Assembly: GCA_030622705.1 (NCBI GenBank)
Contig: JAUXFU010000056.1
Location: forward strand, 1-6,096
Source of the DNA: Candidatus Omnitrophota bacterium
GTDB lineage: Bacteria; Omnitrophota; Koll11; Gygaellales; JAHJCI01
DNA: 6,096 nucleotides
Direction of reading: 5' to 3'
Of the stretch, positions 1-5,949 are shown one piece after another. Numbering within the stretch: position 1 is the first letter of the stretch; every line of letters starts with the position of its first letter. Position numbers and translations under genes: made by a program. Below the pieces are notes generated by a model. It had not been told where the DNA came from. It ran no database searches and saw only the letters and a program-made list of their open reading frames with translations.

Positions 1-55
1 AATTCGGCCAAACAATTTAGGTTCACTTCGTTGCCCTAAATTGTGGTCTCATTGA
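1..55 (+). repeat. Hairpin element, copy 1 (identical to 139-193)
   Basis: These 55 bases recur without mismatch at 139-193. The copy folds as an imperfect inverted repeat. Bases 1-3 pair with 51-53; a TC/TC internal loop follows; GGCC (6-9) pairs with GGTC (45-48); AA (10-11) bulges; 12-21 pair with 35-44; and a 13-nt loop (22-34) begins TTCACTTCGTT. The window edge cuts the 5' base of the stem, so the element may extend leftwards. An SD-like GAGGA (54-58) touches its 3' end, 11 nt before the ATG at 70. No transposase or target-site duplication is visible. Read as an RNA hairpin it is well supported. Its function is unknown. Confidence 0.85.
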
Positions 56-69
56 GGATTATTGTAATA

Positions 70-177
70 ATGTATGTATCCCATCTCATGAGATACCTTA
101 ACATTCTCTACGATAATTTTAAGGTATTCGACGGGATCAATTCGGCCAAACAATTTAGGTTCACTTCGTTGCCCTAA
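70..177 (+). CDS. Possible 35-residue leader peptide
   Basis: An ATG at 70 opens 35 codons ending at TAA 175-177. An SD-like GAGGA at 54-58 lies 11 nt upstream, somewhat far. The product has no signal peptide and matches no family I know. Its last 12 residues (NSAKQFRFTSLP) are encoded by hairpin element copy 2, and the stop codon lies in the 3' arm of that hairpin. A ribosome translating it would therefore open the hairpin directly before the SD of the next gene, as in a leader peptide. The same repeat-encoded tail and stop occur in copy 1 at 1-39. It may equally be a chance ORF across non-coding leader RNA. Confidence 0.22.
   Translation: MYVSHLMRYLNILYDNFKVFDGINSAKQFRFTSLP
93..127 (+). 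other. Inverted repeat between the two element copies
   Basis: Bases 93-101 (ATACCTTAA) are the exact reverse complement of 119-127, giving a 9-bp stem with a 17-nt loop. A 12-bp perfect palindrome, ATCTCATGAGAT, overlaps its left side at 83-94. No T-tract follows, so it is not an intrinsic terminator. The palindrome could be a dimeric-regulator site or a second leader fold. Nothing further can be assigned. Confidence 0.4.
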
Positions 178-193
178 ATTGTGGTCTCATTGA
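137..193 (+). promoter_or_regulatory. Hairpin element, copy 2, in front of the operon's first gene
   Basis: This is the full-length form of the element. TCAAT (137-141) pairs with ATTGA (189-193). TC (142-143) faces TC (187-188). GGCC (144-147) pairs with GGTC (183-186), including one G-U. AA (148-149) bulges, and 150-159 pair with 173-182. The 13-nt loop (160-172) begins TTCACTTCGTT. Positions 139-193 repeat 1-55 exactly. The stem base touches the SD of the small gene at 213, so the folded RNA would sit right beside the ribosome docking site. Likely roles are control of translation initiation, a protein-binding site or an mRNA processing site. All three are inference. Confidence 0.75.
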
Positions 194-203
194 AAGGAGG
201 TGA
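193..203 (+). promoter_or_regulatory. Near-perfect Shine-Dalgarno for the gene at 213
   Basis: AAAGGAGGTGA matches the consensus complement of the 16S rRNA 3' end over 11 bases and sits 9 nt before ATG 213. It fixes that start over the GTG at 216 and the in-frame ATG at 231. It begins exactly where the stem of hairpin copy 2 ends, so occlusion or exposure of this site is a plausible control point. Confidence 0.85.
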
Positions 204-212
204 GGAAAAAGT

Positions 213-410
213 ATGGTGAGTGTAAAACCGATGACAAATTTGCAAAAGGACGTTGTTGCCAGTTTTTTGCGTTCGCAGCTTAGTACTTTGCAAAGCGTAT
301 TGGAGACAATAGAGAATTCAGACATACTCGATGATTCTTATGTCGAAGACTCTTTAAGTCTGGTGGAAAAAGGATTACGTCGGATCAGAAAGTCGTACAT
401 AAATAATTAA
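213..410 (+). CDS. Small helical protein of unknown function, first in the pst operon
   Basis: This 65-residue protein is not one I recognise. It has no signal peptide, membrane segment or cysteine, so it is probably cytoplasmic. Two amphipathic-looking helices can be read, roughly residues 8-35 and 42-62. They are separated by an acidic turn (NSDILDDS) and end in a basic cluster (KGLRRIRKS), giving a likely helical hairpin. The start at 213 is fixed by the very strong SD at 193-203. Its stop is 15 bp before the porin start, so the two are almost surely co-transcribed. Strong translation signals and operon position argue for a real gene. A regulatory or adaptor role in phosphate uptake is only a guess from context. 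Confidence 0.7.
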   Translation: MVSVKPMTNLQKDVVASFLRSQLSTLQSVLETIENSDILDDSYVEDSLSLVEKGLRRIRKSYINN

Positions 411-425
411 AAGGAGGATTAAGCG

Positions 426-1673
426 ATGAGGATGATTTTTTTTGTGCCGGTTTTTTCGATGTTGTTGATGTTTTTAGGCGCGCCGCATCTTTCCGCGGGA
501 GAAATCGATATTCTGGTGGAAAAACTTGTTGGTAAAGGCGTATTGACCCATGGTGAAGCGCAGCAGATTTTAACCGAAACAAAAGAAGAAGTGAGAGCGA
601 AAATGGCAAAAGGCGAACTTGATACGCTTCCTGAGTGGGTTCAGAAAATGAACTGGAAAGGCGATCTGCGTTTGCGATATCAAAATACCGAGGTAACAAA
701 CAAACAGGACAGAACCCGGGGGAGAGTCAGGCTTCGCTATGGATTCGATACGCGGGTAAATGACCAGACAAAACTTGGCGTGAGGCTGGCCACCGGCACC
801 CAGGAGCAGACTTCGACAAACCAGACGTTTACCGGAGGTTTTCAGGAAAAGGATATCTGGTTAGACAGAGCGTATTTACAGTATTCAACATCCTTTCCGT
901 TGGGAGATCTTGATTTGATTGGCGGAAAAATGAAGAATCCTTTTTATAAAACCGACCTTGTCTGGGACTCAGATGTCACTCCGGAAGGCGTTGCATTTAA
1001 GGCAAGTACGCCAATTGCCGGGACAGAATCCAAATTTTTTACAAACCTCGGATTATTTTTCCTTCACGAGAGTAAAACCTCTTCAGATGAGCCTACAATA
1101 ATCGGAATCCAGAGCGGCATATCCGGAAAGATTAACAACAGGAAATATAAAACCGCTGTAGCCTATTATGATTTCCATAACATCAAAGGCACCTCGATTT
1201 CAGACACATTTCCGGGCAAGCAGAAAGATACCAATACCGGAGGCGCTTTAGACGCTTATGCTTATGATTTTAATATCCTGGATATCAACGCGGAATATAC
1301 CCCGATTGATATTTCCCTTTTGGGCCAATTGCTGCCGTTGAAGCTATATTGCAATTTTATCACCAATGTAGCAGATAATGTCGAAGAAGACAGCGGTTGG
1401 GTAGCGGGTTTTAAATTGGGGAAGGCAAAGAAACCCGGCAGCTGGCAATTTGGCTACAACTATAGAGAGATTCAAGCGGATGCTATGGTAGCCGAGTTAG
1501 TCGATTCGGACTTTCACGACGGCGGAACAAATTCCAAAGGTCATAAGCTGCAGTTGAAGTATGCGCTTCTCGAAAATACTACTTTTGGAATGACATATTT
1601 TAGCACCGAAAAGTATAAGGGAAGTAAGAAGGATGTAGATACCCTGCAGATTGATCTAGCGGTTAAGTTTTAA
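426..1673 (+). CDS. Putative outer-membrane porin, probably for phosphate
   Basis: The 415-residue product begins with a signal peptide (hydrophobic residues 4-19, likely cleavage after LSA at 22-24). A helical segment follows (about 26-70, including KGVLTHGEAQQIL), of the kind seen at the N terminus of 'putative porin' proteins. The rest is rich in alternating, aromatic-bearing beta strands, starting at WKGDLRLRYQ near residue 77. The C terminus, QIDLAVKF, ends in the phenylalanine typical of BAM-inserted barrels. The SD AAGGAGG (411-417) lies 8 nt before ATG 426. The length suits a 16- to 18-strand barrel. Placement 47 bp before pstS suggests phosphate passage across the outer membrane, as for OprP/OprO. 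Specificity is inferred from context, not from visible residues. Confidence 0.85.
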   Translation: MRMIFFVPVFSMLLMFLGAPHLSAGEIDILVEKLVGKGVLTHGEAQQILTETKEEVRAKMAKGELDTLPEWVQKMNWKGDLRLRYQNTEVTNKQDRTRGRVRLRYGFDTRVNDQTKLGVRLATGTQEQTSTNQTFTGGFQEKDIWLDRAYLQYSTSFPLGDLDLIGGKMKNPFYKTDLVWDSDVTPEGVAFKASTPIAGTESKFFTNLGLFFLHESKTSSDEPTIIGIQSGISGKINNRKYKTAVAYYDFHNIKGTSISDTFPGKQKDTNTGGALDAYAYDFNILDINAEYTPIDISLLGQLLPLKLYCNFITNVADNVEEDSGWVAGFKLGKAKKPGSWQFGYNYREIQADAMVAELVDSDFHDGGTNSKGHKLQLKYALLENTTFGMTYFSTEKYKGSKKDVDTLQIDLAVKF

Positions 1674-1720
1674 GGTTTCCGAAACCCAGGAATTAACAAT
1701 GTTACAAAGGAGAATGAAAG

Positions 1721-2536
1721 ATGCTGCGTATAAATAAATATCTGTTGTTGGCAATTTTTGTATCCTGGTTCAGCGCTGGTTCTGCTATTGCTGAAACTAT
1801 TACCATAAAAGGCTCGACTACGGTTCTTCCTATTGCTCAAACCTGCGCTGAAGAGTTTATGGAAATTAATCCGGGAGTCAATATCTCTGTGCAAGGTGGC
1901 GGCTCGGGAGTCGGTATCGCTTCTTTGATAGATGGCACATGCGACATTGGCGATGCCTCCAGGCCAATTAAAGATAAAGAGTTAGCTATGGCGGTAAGTA
2001 AGAAGGTAGAGCCCAAGGCTCATGTGGTTGCTATGGATGGTATAGCAGTGGTGGTTCATCCATCGAATAGGATAGATGGATTAAATAAGCAACAAATAAA
2101 AGCTATCTATACCGGCAAGTTTTCCGACTGGGCGCAGGTAGGCGGCTCCGGCGGTAAAATCGTGGTTATCTCCAGAGATAGCGCCAGCGGAACATTCGAG
2201 GCATTCAACAAAATGGCGTTAGACAAAGCCAGGGTTAGGCCTGATGCCCTGCTTCAGGCATCTAACCAGGCAGTCGCTTCGGTCGTGGCTAGGACCCCCG
2301 GCGCGATAGGATATGTCGGATTGGGTTTTGTATCTTCAAGTATAAAAGCGGTTACGGTAGATGATGTCGAATGTACTAAAGAGACGGTCCTTTCCGGCAT
2401 CTATCCATTAGCCAGGCCGCTTTTTATGTATACAAATGGTAAACCAAAGGCAGCGATTAAGGATTTTATAGATTTTGTCGTAGGTAATCAAGGACAGGAA
2501 CTTGTAGAGCAGGCAGGATATGTAGGATTAAACTAA
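1721..2536 (+). CDS. pstS: Periplasmic phosphate-binding protein PstS
   Basis: This 271-residue protein captures phosphate in the periplasm and delivers it to PstC/PstA. A signal peptide covers residues 1-24, with cleavage after AIA. No lipobox cysteine is present, so the mature protein should be soluble. Family ligand-binding segments are all visible: GSTTV (31-35), GGGSGVGI (59-66), DIGDASRPI (75-83) and SRDSASGTFEAF (151-162), followed by GAIGYVGLGF (194-203). The SD AAAGGAG (1706-1712) is 8 nt before the ATG. It is shorter than the roughly 345-residue E. coli precursor but normal for the compact PstS forms of many phyla. It follows the porin by 47 bp, with no terminator between them. Confidence 0.96.
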   Translation: MLRINKYLLLAIFVSWFSAGSAIAETITIKGSTTVLPIAQTCAEEFMEINPGVNISVQGGGSGVGIASLIDGTCDIGDASRPIKDKELAMAVSKKVEPKAHVVAMDGIAVVVHPSNRIDGLNKQQIKAIYTGKFSDWAQVGGSGGKIVVISRDSASGTFEAFNKMALDKARVRPDALLQASNQAVASVVARTPGAIGYVGLGFVSSSIKAVTVDDVECTKETVLSGIYPLARPLFMYTNGKPKAAIKDFIDFVVGNQGQELVEQAGYVGLN

Positions 2537-2569
2537 AATGGTGTTTGTTGAAATTTCTCTTTGTGTTCC

Positions 2570-2606
2570 CGCGAACCACGGCAGAGATAATCTGCCGTGG
2601 TTCGCG
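2570..2606 (+). promoter_or_regulatory. Perfect 16-bp stem-loop between pstS and pstC
   Basis: Bases 2570-2585 pair without mismatch to 2591-2606 around the loop GATAA. The arms are GC-rich (CGCGAACCACGGCAGA). No U-tract follows on either strand, so it does not look like a classical intrinsic terminator. By analogy with stem-loops that follow binding-protein genes in ABC operons, such as malE-malF, it may block 3' exonucleases or attenuate readthrough. PstS would then be made in excess over the membrane subunits. The structure is directly seen; the role is inferred. Confidence 0.8.
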
Positions 2607-2629
2607 CGCACGCGGATTAAGCTTATAAT
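2601..2629 (+). promoter_or_regulatory. Possible internal promoter for pstCAB
   Basis: A perfect TATAAT sits at 2624-2629. Seventeen bases upstream, TTCGCG (2601-2606) matches only three of six -35 positions and lies inside the stem-loop arm. Transcription would start near 2635-2636, leaving a leader of only about a dozen bases before pstC. That fits the absence of an SD there. A single good -10 hexamer in moderately AT-rich DNA can occur by chance. Confidence 0.3.
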
Positions 2630-2647
2630 TCCTGATATTAATCGACA

Positions 2648-3532
2648 ATGGGTTCAATAAAAGAAAGAATTTATAAATGGGTTTTTAGCAGTCTTGCTTT
2701 TGCCTCTTTGGTATTTTTACTGGGAATTACCATTGTTCTTTTTAGGGAGGGCTTACCTGTGTTTAAAGAGGTAAGCCTTTTTGACTTTATCTTTGGCAGG
2801 CTTTGGTATCCTACCTATGAGCCTGCTGACTTTGGAATTCTGCCGTTGATATTGGGATCGATTTTGGTTACAGTAGGAGCGCTTTTTGTGTGTATGCCCC
2901 TTGGAGTAGGAAGCGCTCTATATCTTAATGAGTTAGCCGGCCCAAGGCAAAAAGCACTATTAAAACCAATGATTGAAATATTGGCAAGTATTCCTTCAAT
3001 TGTCTATGGTTTCTTTGGAATGGTAATTATAGCGCCCCTTTTACAAAACTTGTTGAATATTCCCGTCGGGCTTTGCGCTTTTACCGCCAGCCTGATTTTG
3101 GGCTTAATGGCTACCCCTACTGTTTGCAGTATAGCTGATGATGCGTTGAGTTATGTGCCGGCAAGTTTCAGGGAGGCATCATTTGCCTTAGGCGCCAACA
3201 GATGGCAGACGCTTACCAAAGTAGTAATGCCGGCGGCTGGTTCCGGCATTTCTACCGCGATTATCCTGGGGATGAGCAGGGCGGTTGGCGAAACAATGAC
3301 TGTTTTGATGGTTGCCGGAGGCGCCGCGGTTATTCCCGGTTCGTTTTTTCAGCCGGTAAGGCCAATGACTGCTACCATTGCCGCGGAAATGGGAGAAGCG
3401 GTATTCGGAAGCTTGCATTATAACGCCTTGTTTGCTATTGGGCTGGTCCTATTCTTGATTACCTTAGTTTTTAATATCGTGGCTGAGCTTGTGAGTCGTA
3501 GATTCCGGTTGAAATTAGGATGGGGAAGATGA
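2648..3532 (+). CDS. pstC: Phosphate ABC transporter permease PstC
   Basis: This 294-residue inner-membrane protein forms the phosphate channel with PstA. The first membrane helix lies at about 12-32. The family segment WYPTYEPADFGILPLILGS (53-71) precedes the five-helix permease core. The cytoplasmic EAA loop that docks on PstB is at 176-195 (EASFALGANRW to MP). The next helix carries SRAVGETM (210-217), whose conserved Arg and Glu are implicated in transport in E. coli homologues. The ATG at 2648 is the only reasonable start, because an in-frame TAA lies at 2639-2641 and the next Met is near residue 84. Unusually for this operon, no SD precedes it. It overlaps pstA by 4 bp. Confidence 0.95.
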   Translation: MGSIKERIYKWVFSSLAFASLVFLLGITIVLFREGLPVFKEVSLFDFIFGRLWYPTYEPADFGILPLILGSILVTVGALFVCMPLGVGSALYLNELAGPRQKALLKPMIEILASIPSIVYGFFGMVIIAPLLQNLLNIPVGLCAFTASLILGLMATPTVCSIADDALSYVPASFREASFALGANRWQTLTKVVMPAAGSGISTAIILGMSRAVGETMTVLMVAGGAAVIPGSFFQPVRPMTATIAAEMGEAVFGSLHYNALFAIGLVLFLITLVFNIVAELVSRRFRLKLGWGR

Positions 3533-4383
3533 AAGGGAAAGATATCTCTCAGGGTTTGGGTTTTGGCCTGTTGTTTTTATGCCTGATAATCACTATTTTT
3601 TTCTTGGGGGCTATAATATATTTTATTACTGTGAGAGGAATTAAAATAATCAGCTGGGAATTCCTGACTCAGGCACCGCGAGAGGCAATGACCAAGGGAG
3701 GGGTTGCGCCGGCAATTATCGGAAGTTTCTATCTTATTTTGGGTTCGCTGATATTTGCTTTGCCTTTGGGTTTAGCCTGCGCGATCTACCTTTGTGAATA
3801 CAGCCGCCGGGGGTATATCGTGAATATCATCAGAATGGGGATAAATAATTTAGCCGGTGTGCCTTCTGTAGTTTTTGGCCTTTTTGGATTGGCGGTATTT
3901 GTAAAGTTCTGCGGTTTTGGGGTTTCGATTCTCTCCGGGAGTTTAACCTTAGGGATTTTGGCCCTTCCGGTAATTATTTCTGCTATTCAGGAATCACTTT
4001 TGTCTGTGCCGCAATCTTTAAGAGAAGCCTCTCTTGCCTTAGGGGCATCTAATTGGCAGACAATCAAAAAAATAGTTCTTCCTGCCGCGCTGCCGGGGAT
4101 CTTAACCGGTATTATTCTGAGTGTTGGCAGGATAGCCGGTGAAACAGCCCCCATCATTTTTACGGCCGCTACCTTTTACACAAAAAGGTATCCTACGTCT
4201 ATCTTTTCGGAAGTGATGGTGCTACCTTATCATATCTATGCCTTGATGACCGAGGGCACGCATCCGGAAGAACAGACCCGGATTGCTTATGGCTGCGCCT
4301 TGATTCTCTTATTTTTAGTTTTGTTGGTATCGGGCGTGGCAATCTTCATACGCCAAAGACAGAGGAGTCAATATGGACAATAA
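3529..4383 (+). CDS. pstA: Phosphate ABC transporter permease PstA
   Basis: This is the second permease subunit, 284 residues from the chosen start. It has a first membrane helix at about 9-35, a GG..PAI.GS segment (57-66) and several further helices. The EAA loop is at 165-185 ([12 protein letters not shown] to VLP), and GETAP is at 204-208. I prefer ATG 3529 over the in-frame ATG at 3520. At 3529 the start forms the classic ATGA overlap with the pstC stop and has AGGA (3517-3520) 8 nt upstream, whereas 3520 has no usable SD. The choice adds or removes only three residues. Its 3' end overlaps pstB by 11 bp, so pstC, pstA and pstB are probably translationally coupled. Confidence 0.94.
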   Translation: MKGKDISQGLGFGLLFLCLIITIFFLGAIIYFITVRGIKIISWEFLTQAPREAMTKGGVAPAIIGSFYLILGSLIFALPLGLACAIYLCEYSRRGYIVNIIRMGINNLAGVPSVVFGLFGLAVFVKFCGFGVSILSGSLTLGILALPVIISAIQESLLSVPQSLREASLALGASNWQTIKKIVLPAALPGILTGIILSVGRIAGETAPIIFTAATFYTKRYPTSIFSEVMVLPYHIYALMTEGTHPEEQTRIAYGCALILLFLVLLVSGVAIFIRQRQRSQYGQ

Positions 4384-5134
4384 CGTGAGGATATGGGCGG
4401 AACAAGTGAATTTCTACTACGGTAATGAACATGCTCTAAAAAATATTAATTTAAAAGTCTATAAAAATCAGGTAACAGCTATAATCGGTCCTTCGGGATG
4501 CGGAAAGTCTACATTTATCAGGCTTATAAACCGTATGAATGACCTTATTCCTCGCACTCGCATGGAAGGAAAAATATTGCTGGATAAAAAAGATATCTAT
4601 GGCTCTGATGTCGATATTGTAGATTTAAGAAGGCGGGTAGGAATGGTTTTTCAAAAGCCCAATCCTTTCCCTAAAAGTATTTTTGAAAATGTGGCCTATG
4701 GTTTGGGGGTTAATGGTATAAGGGATAAGGCATTCGTTGAAGAAAAGGTAGTTGAATCTTTAAAGAAGGCAGCTTTATGGCAGGAGGTAAAGGGTAGATT
4801 ATATGATAGCGCGCTAAAACTATCAGGGGGCCAACAACAAAGGCTTTGTATTGCCAGGTGTTTGGCTGTGGAGCCGGAGGTAATCTTATTCGACGAGCCC
4901 TGTGCAAGTTTAGATCCCGCTTCTACGAGAAGAATCGAGGAGTTGATTTTACGATTGAAAGAAGACTATACTATTTTGATTGTAACCCATAATATGCAAC
5001 AGGCAGCACGTATCTCTTATTTTACTGCTTTTCTTATGCTTGGCGAATTGGTAGAATATGATATAACCAGTAAGATTTTTACTAAGCCCTCAAAGAGGAT
5101 TACTGAGGATTATGTTACGGGAAGGTTCGGTTAA
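4373..5134 (+). CDS. pstB: Phosphate ABC transporter ATPase PstB
   Basis: This cytoplasmic ATPase of 253 residues energises phosphate import. All nucleotide-binding motifs are intact: Walker [10 protein letters not shown] (39-47), Q-loop Gln94 in VFQKPNPFP, signature LSGGQQQR (150-157), Walker B VILFDEP (170-176), D-loop SLDP (179-182) and switch His206 in [10 protein letters not shown]. The C terminus [10 protein letters not shown] is diagnostic of PstB within the ABC superfamily. Length matches the family norm. The SD AGAGGAG (4361-4367) lies 5 nt before the ATG, inside the end of pstA. The segment after the H-loop reads SYFTAF where many homologues have SDYTAF, a mild variation. Confidence 0.97.
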   Translation: MDNNVRIWAEQVNFYYGNEHALKNINLKVYKNQVTAIIGPSGCGKSTFIRLINRMNDLIPRTRMEGKILLDKKDIYGSDVDIVDLRRRVGMVFQKPNPFPKSIFENVAYGLGVNGIRDKAFVEEKVVESLKKAALWQEVKGRLYDSALKLSGGQQQRLCIARCLAVEPEVILFDEPCASLDPASTRRIEELILRLKEDYTILIVTHNMQQAARISYFTAFLMLGELVEYDITSKIFTKPSKRITEDYVTGRFG

Positions 5135-5149
5135 AGGGATTTACCCACA

Positions 5150-5195
5150 ATAGCTAAGCGCTGCGAAAATTTATTCTAAATTTTCTTGCAGCTAT
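5150..5195 (+). promoter_or_regulatory. Bulged hairpin after pstB
   Basis: GCTGC-G-AAAATTT (5160-5172) pairs with AAATTTT-C-GCAGC (5178-5192). The result is a 13-bp stem with a TT bulge (5186-5187) and a 5-nt loop. ATA (5150-5152) can add outer pairs with TAT (5193-5195) around a 7-nt bulge. What follows is CGGGGTTAATTC rather than a U-tract, so it is not a standard terminator. Its sequence is unrelated to the hairpin element that starts six bases later. It may slow readthrough or protect the 3' end of the pst message. Confidence 0.6.
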
Positions 5196-5200
5196 CGGGG

Positions 5201-5256
5201 TTAATTCGCACTTATCACTTAGCTTCACTTTGTTCGCTAAGTGATGTGCTCATTAA
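5201..5256 (+). promoter_or_regulatory. Hairpin element, diverged copy 3, before phoU
   Basis: The architecture is that of copies 1 and 2. TTAAT (5201-5205) pairs with ATTAA (5252-5256). TC (5206-5207) faces TC (5250-5251). GCAC (5208-5211) pairs with GTGC (5246-5249). TT (5212-5213) bulges on the 5' side, and 5214-5223 pair with 5236-5245. The 12-nt loop (5224-5235) reads TTCACTTTGTTC. Relative to copy 2, seven base pairs are different and all still pair. The last two stem bases are the AA of the phoU SD (AAGGAG, 5255-5260), 8 nt before its ATG. Folding could tune phoU translation. Covariation supports an RNA-level role. Confidence 0.8.
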
Positions 5257-5268
5257 GGAGATATAAAA

Positions 5269-5949
5269 ATGGAAAGACATTTTGATGAAGAATTAAAAAA
5301 GTTAAATACCGATCTTTTAAAAATGGCGACGTTGGCAGAAGAAGCAATTTATAAGTCAATCGAATCCTTAAAAAATAGAGATAAAAAGCTGGTACAGGCG
5401 GTGATTGAAGAAGACCGTAAAATTGATGAGTTGGAACTCGTAATCGAAGAGGGGGCTATAAATCTTCTTGCACTTCGGCAGCCAATGGCTCGAGATCTTA
5501 GGTTTATTACTACCGGAATGAAAATTAATGCTGAATTGGAGCGGATAGCGGATCTCGCCGTAAATATCGCGCAGAGGGTTCTTGAATTGGCAGATAAGCC
5601 TTTACTCAAACCCTTAATAGATATTCCTAAATTGGCCGCGGTCGCCAGAAAAATGGTAAAAGATGCCATAGATGCTTTTGTGAATCGTGATGAAAAACTG
5701 GCTAAACAGGTTATTATTTCCGATCCTCAAGCCGATAGATTGAGGAATTTGATTTTTGAGGAATTAATAAACGACTATATGATTAAGGATGGAACAACCG
5801 CTCCCCGGGCAGTATCACTTTTGTTGGTAGCCCGCCATTTAGAAAGAATCTGTGATCATGCCACCTATATAGCTGAAGATGTAATCTATATGATCCAGGC
5901 TAAAATAGTCAAACACCACCCCGAAAAGCTAAACAACGGCAAGAAATAA
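5269..5949 (+). CDS. phoU: Phosphate transport and signalling regulator PhoU
   Basis: This 226-residue cytoplasmic protein is all-helical. PhoU proteins restrain Pst transport and the Pho two-component response when phosphate is plentiful. Two PhoU repeats are visible. The first carries PMARDLRFITTGMKI (72-86) and the metal-site motif ELERIADLAVNIAQ (89-102, with E91, R92 and D95). The second carries RHLERICDHATYIAEDV (189-205, with E192, R193 and D196). Length is normal for the family. The SD AAGGAG (5255-5260) is 8 nt before the ATG. Unlike the tightly overlapping pstCAB genes, it is separated from pstB by 134 bp holding two hairpins, so it may be expressed or translated under separate control. 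Confidence 0.96.
   Translation: MERHFDEELKKLNTDLLKMATLAEEAIYKSIESLKNRDKKLVQAVIEEDRKIDELELVIEEGAINLLALRQPMARDLRFITTGMKINAELERIADLAVNIAQRVLELADKPLLKPLIDIPKLAAVARKMVKDAIDAFVNRDEKLAKQVIISDPQADRLRNLIFEELINDYMIKDGTTAPRAVSLLLVARHLERICDHATYIAEDVIYMIQAKIVKHHPEKLNNGKK

Noticed and set aside
62..117. Promoter-like TTGTAA (62-67) and GATAAT (112-117)
   Set aside because: The two hexamers are 44 bp apart, and neither has a convincing partner at 16-18 bp.
1..193. CRISPR-like arrangement of two identical repeats around a spacer
   Set aside because: Only two 55-bp repeats around one 83-bp spacer, both with strong internal hairpins, and no cas gene. A diverged third copy sits 5 kb away in the same relation to an SD, which does not fit a CRISPR array.
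1674..1686. GGTTT-CCG-AAACC inverted repeat after the porin as a terminator
   Set aside because: Only 5 bp of stem, partly AT, with no U-tract. It is compatible with readthrough into pstS.
1693..1706. TTAACA...TTACA resembling a Pho box before pstS
   Set aside because: Spacing does not match the 11-bp periodicity of known Pho boxes, and the match runs into the SD of pstS.
3188..3423. Open frames of 73-76 codons inside pstC on both strands
   Set aside because: They lie wholly within a strongly supported pstC reading frame, have low-complexity improbable compositions and no SD; they are shadows of the real gene.
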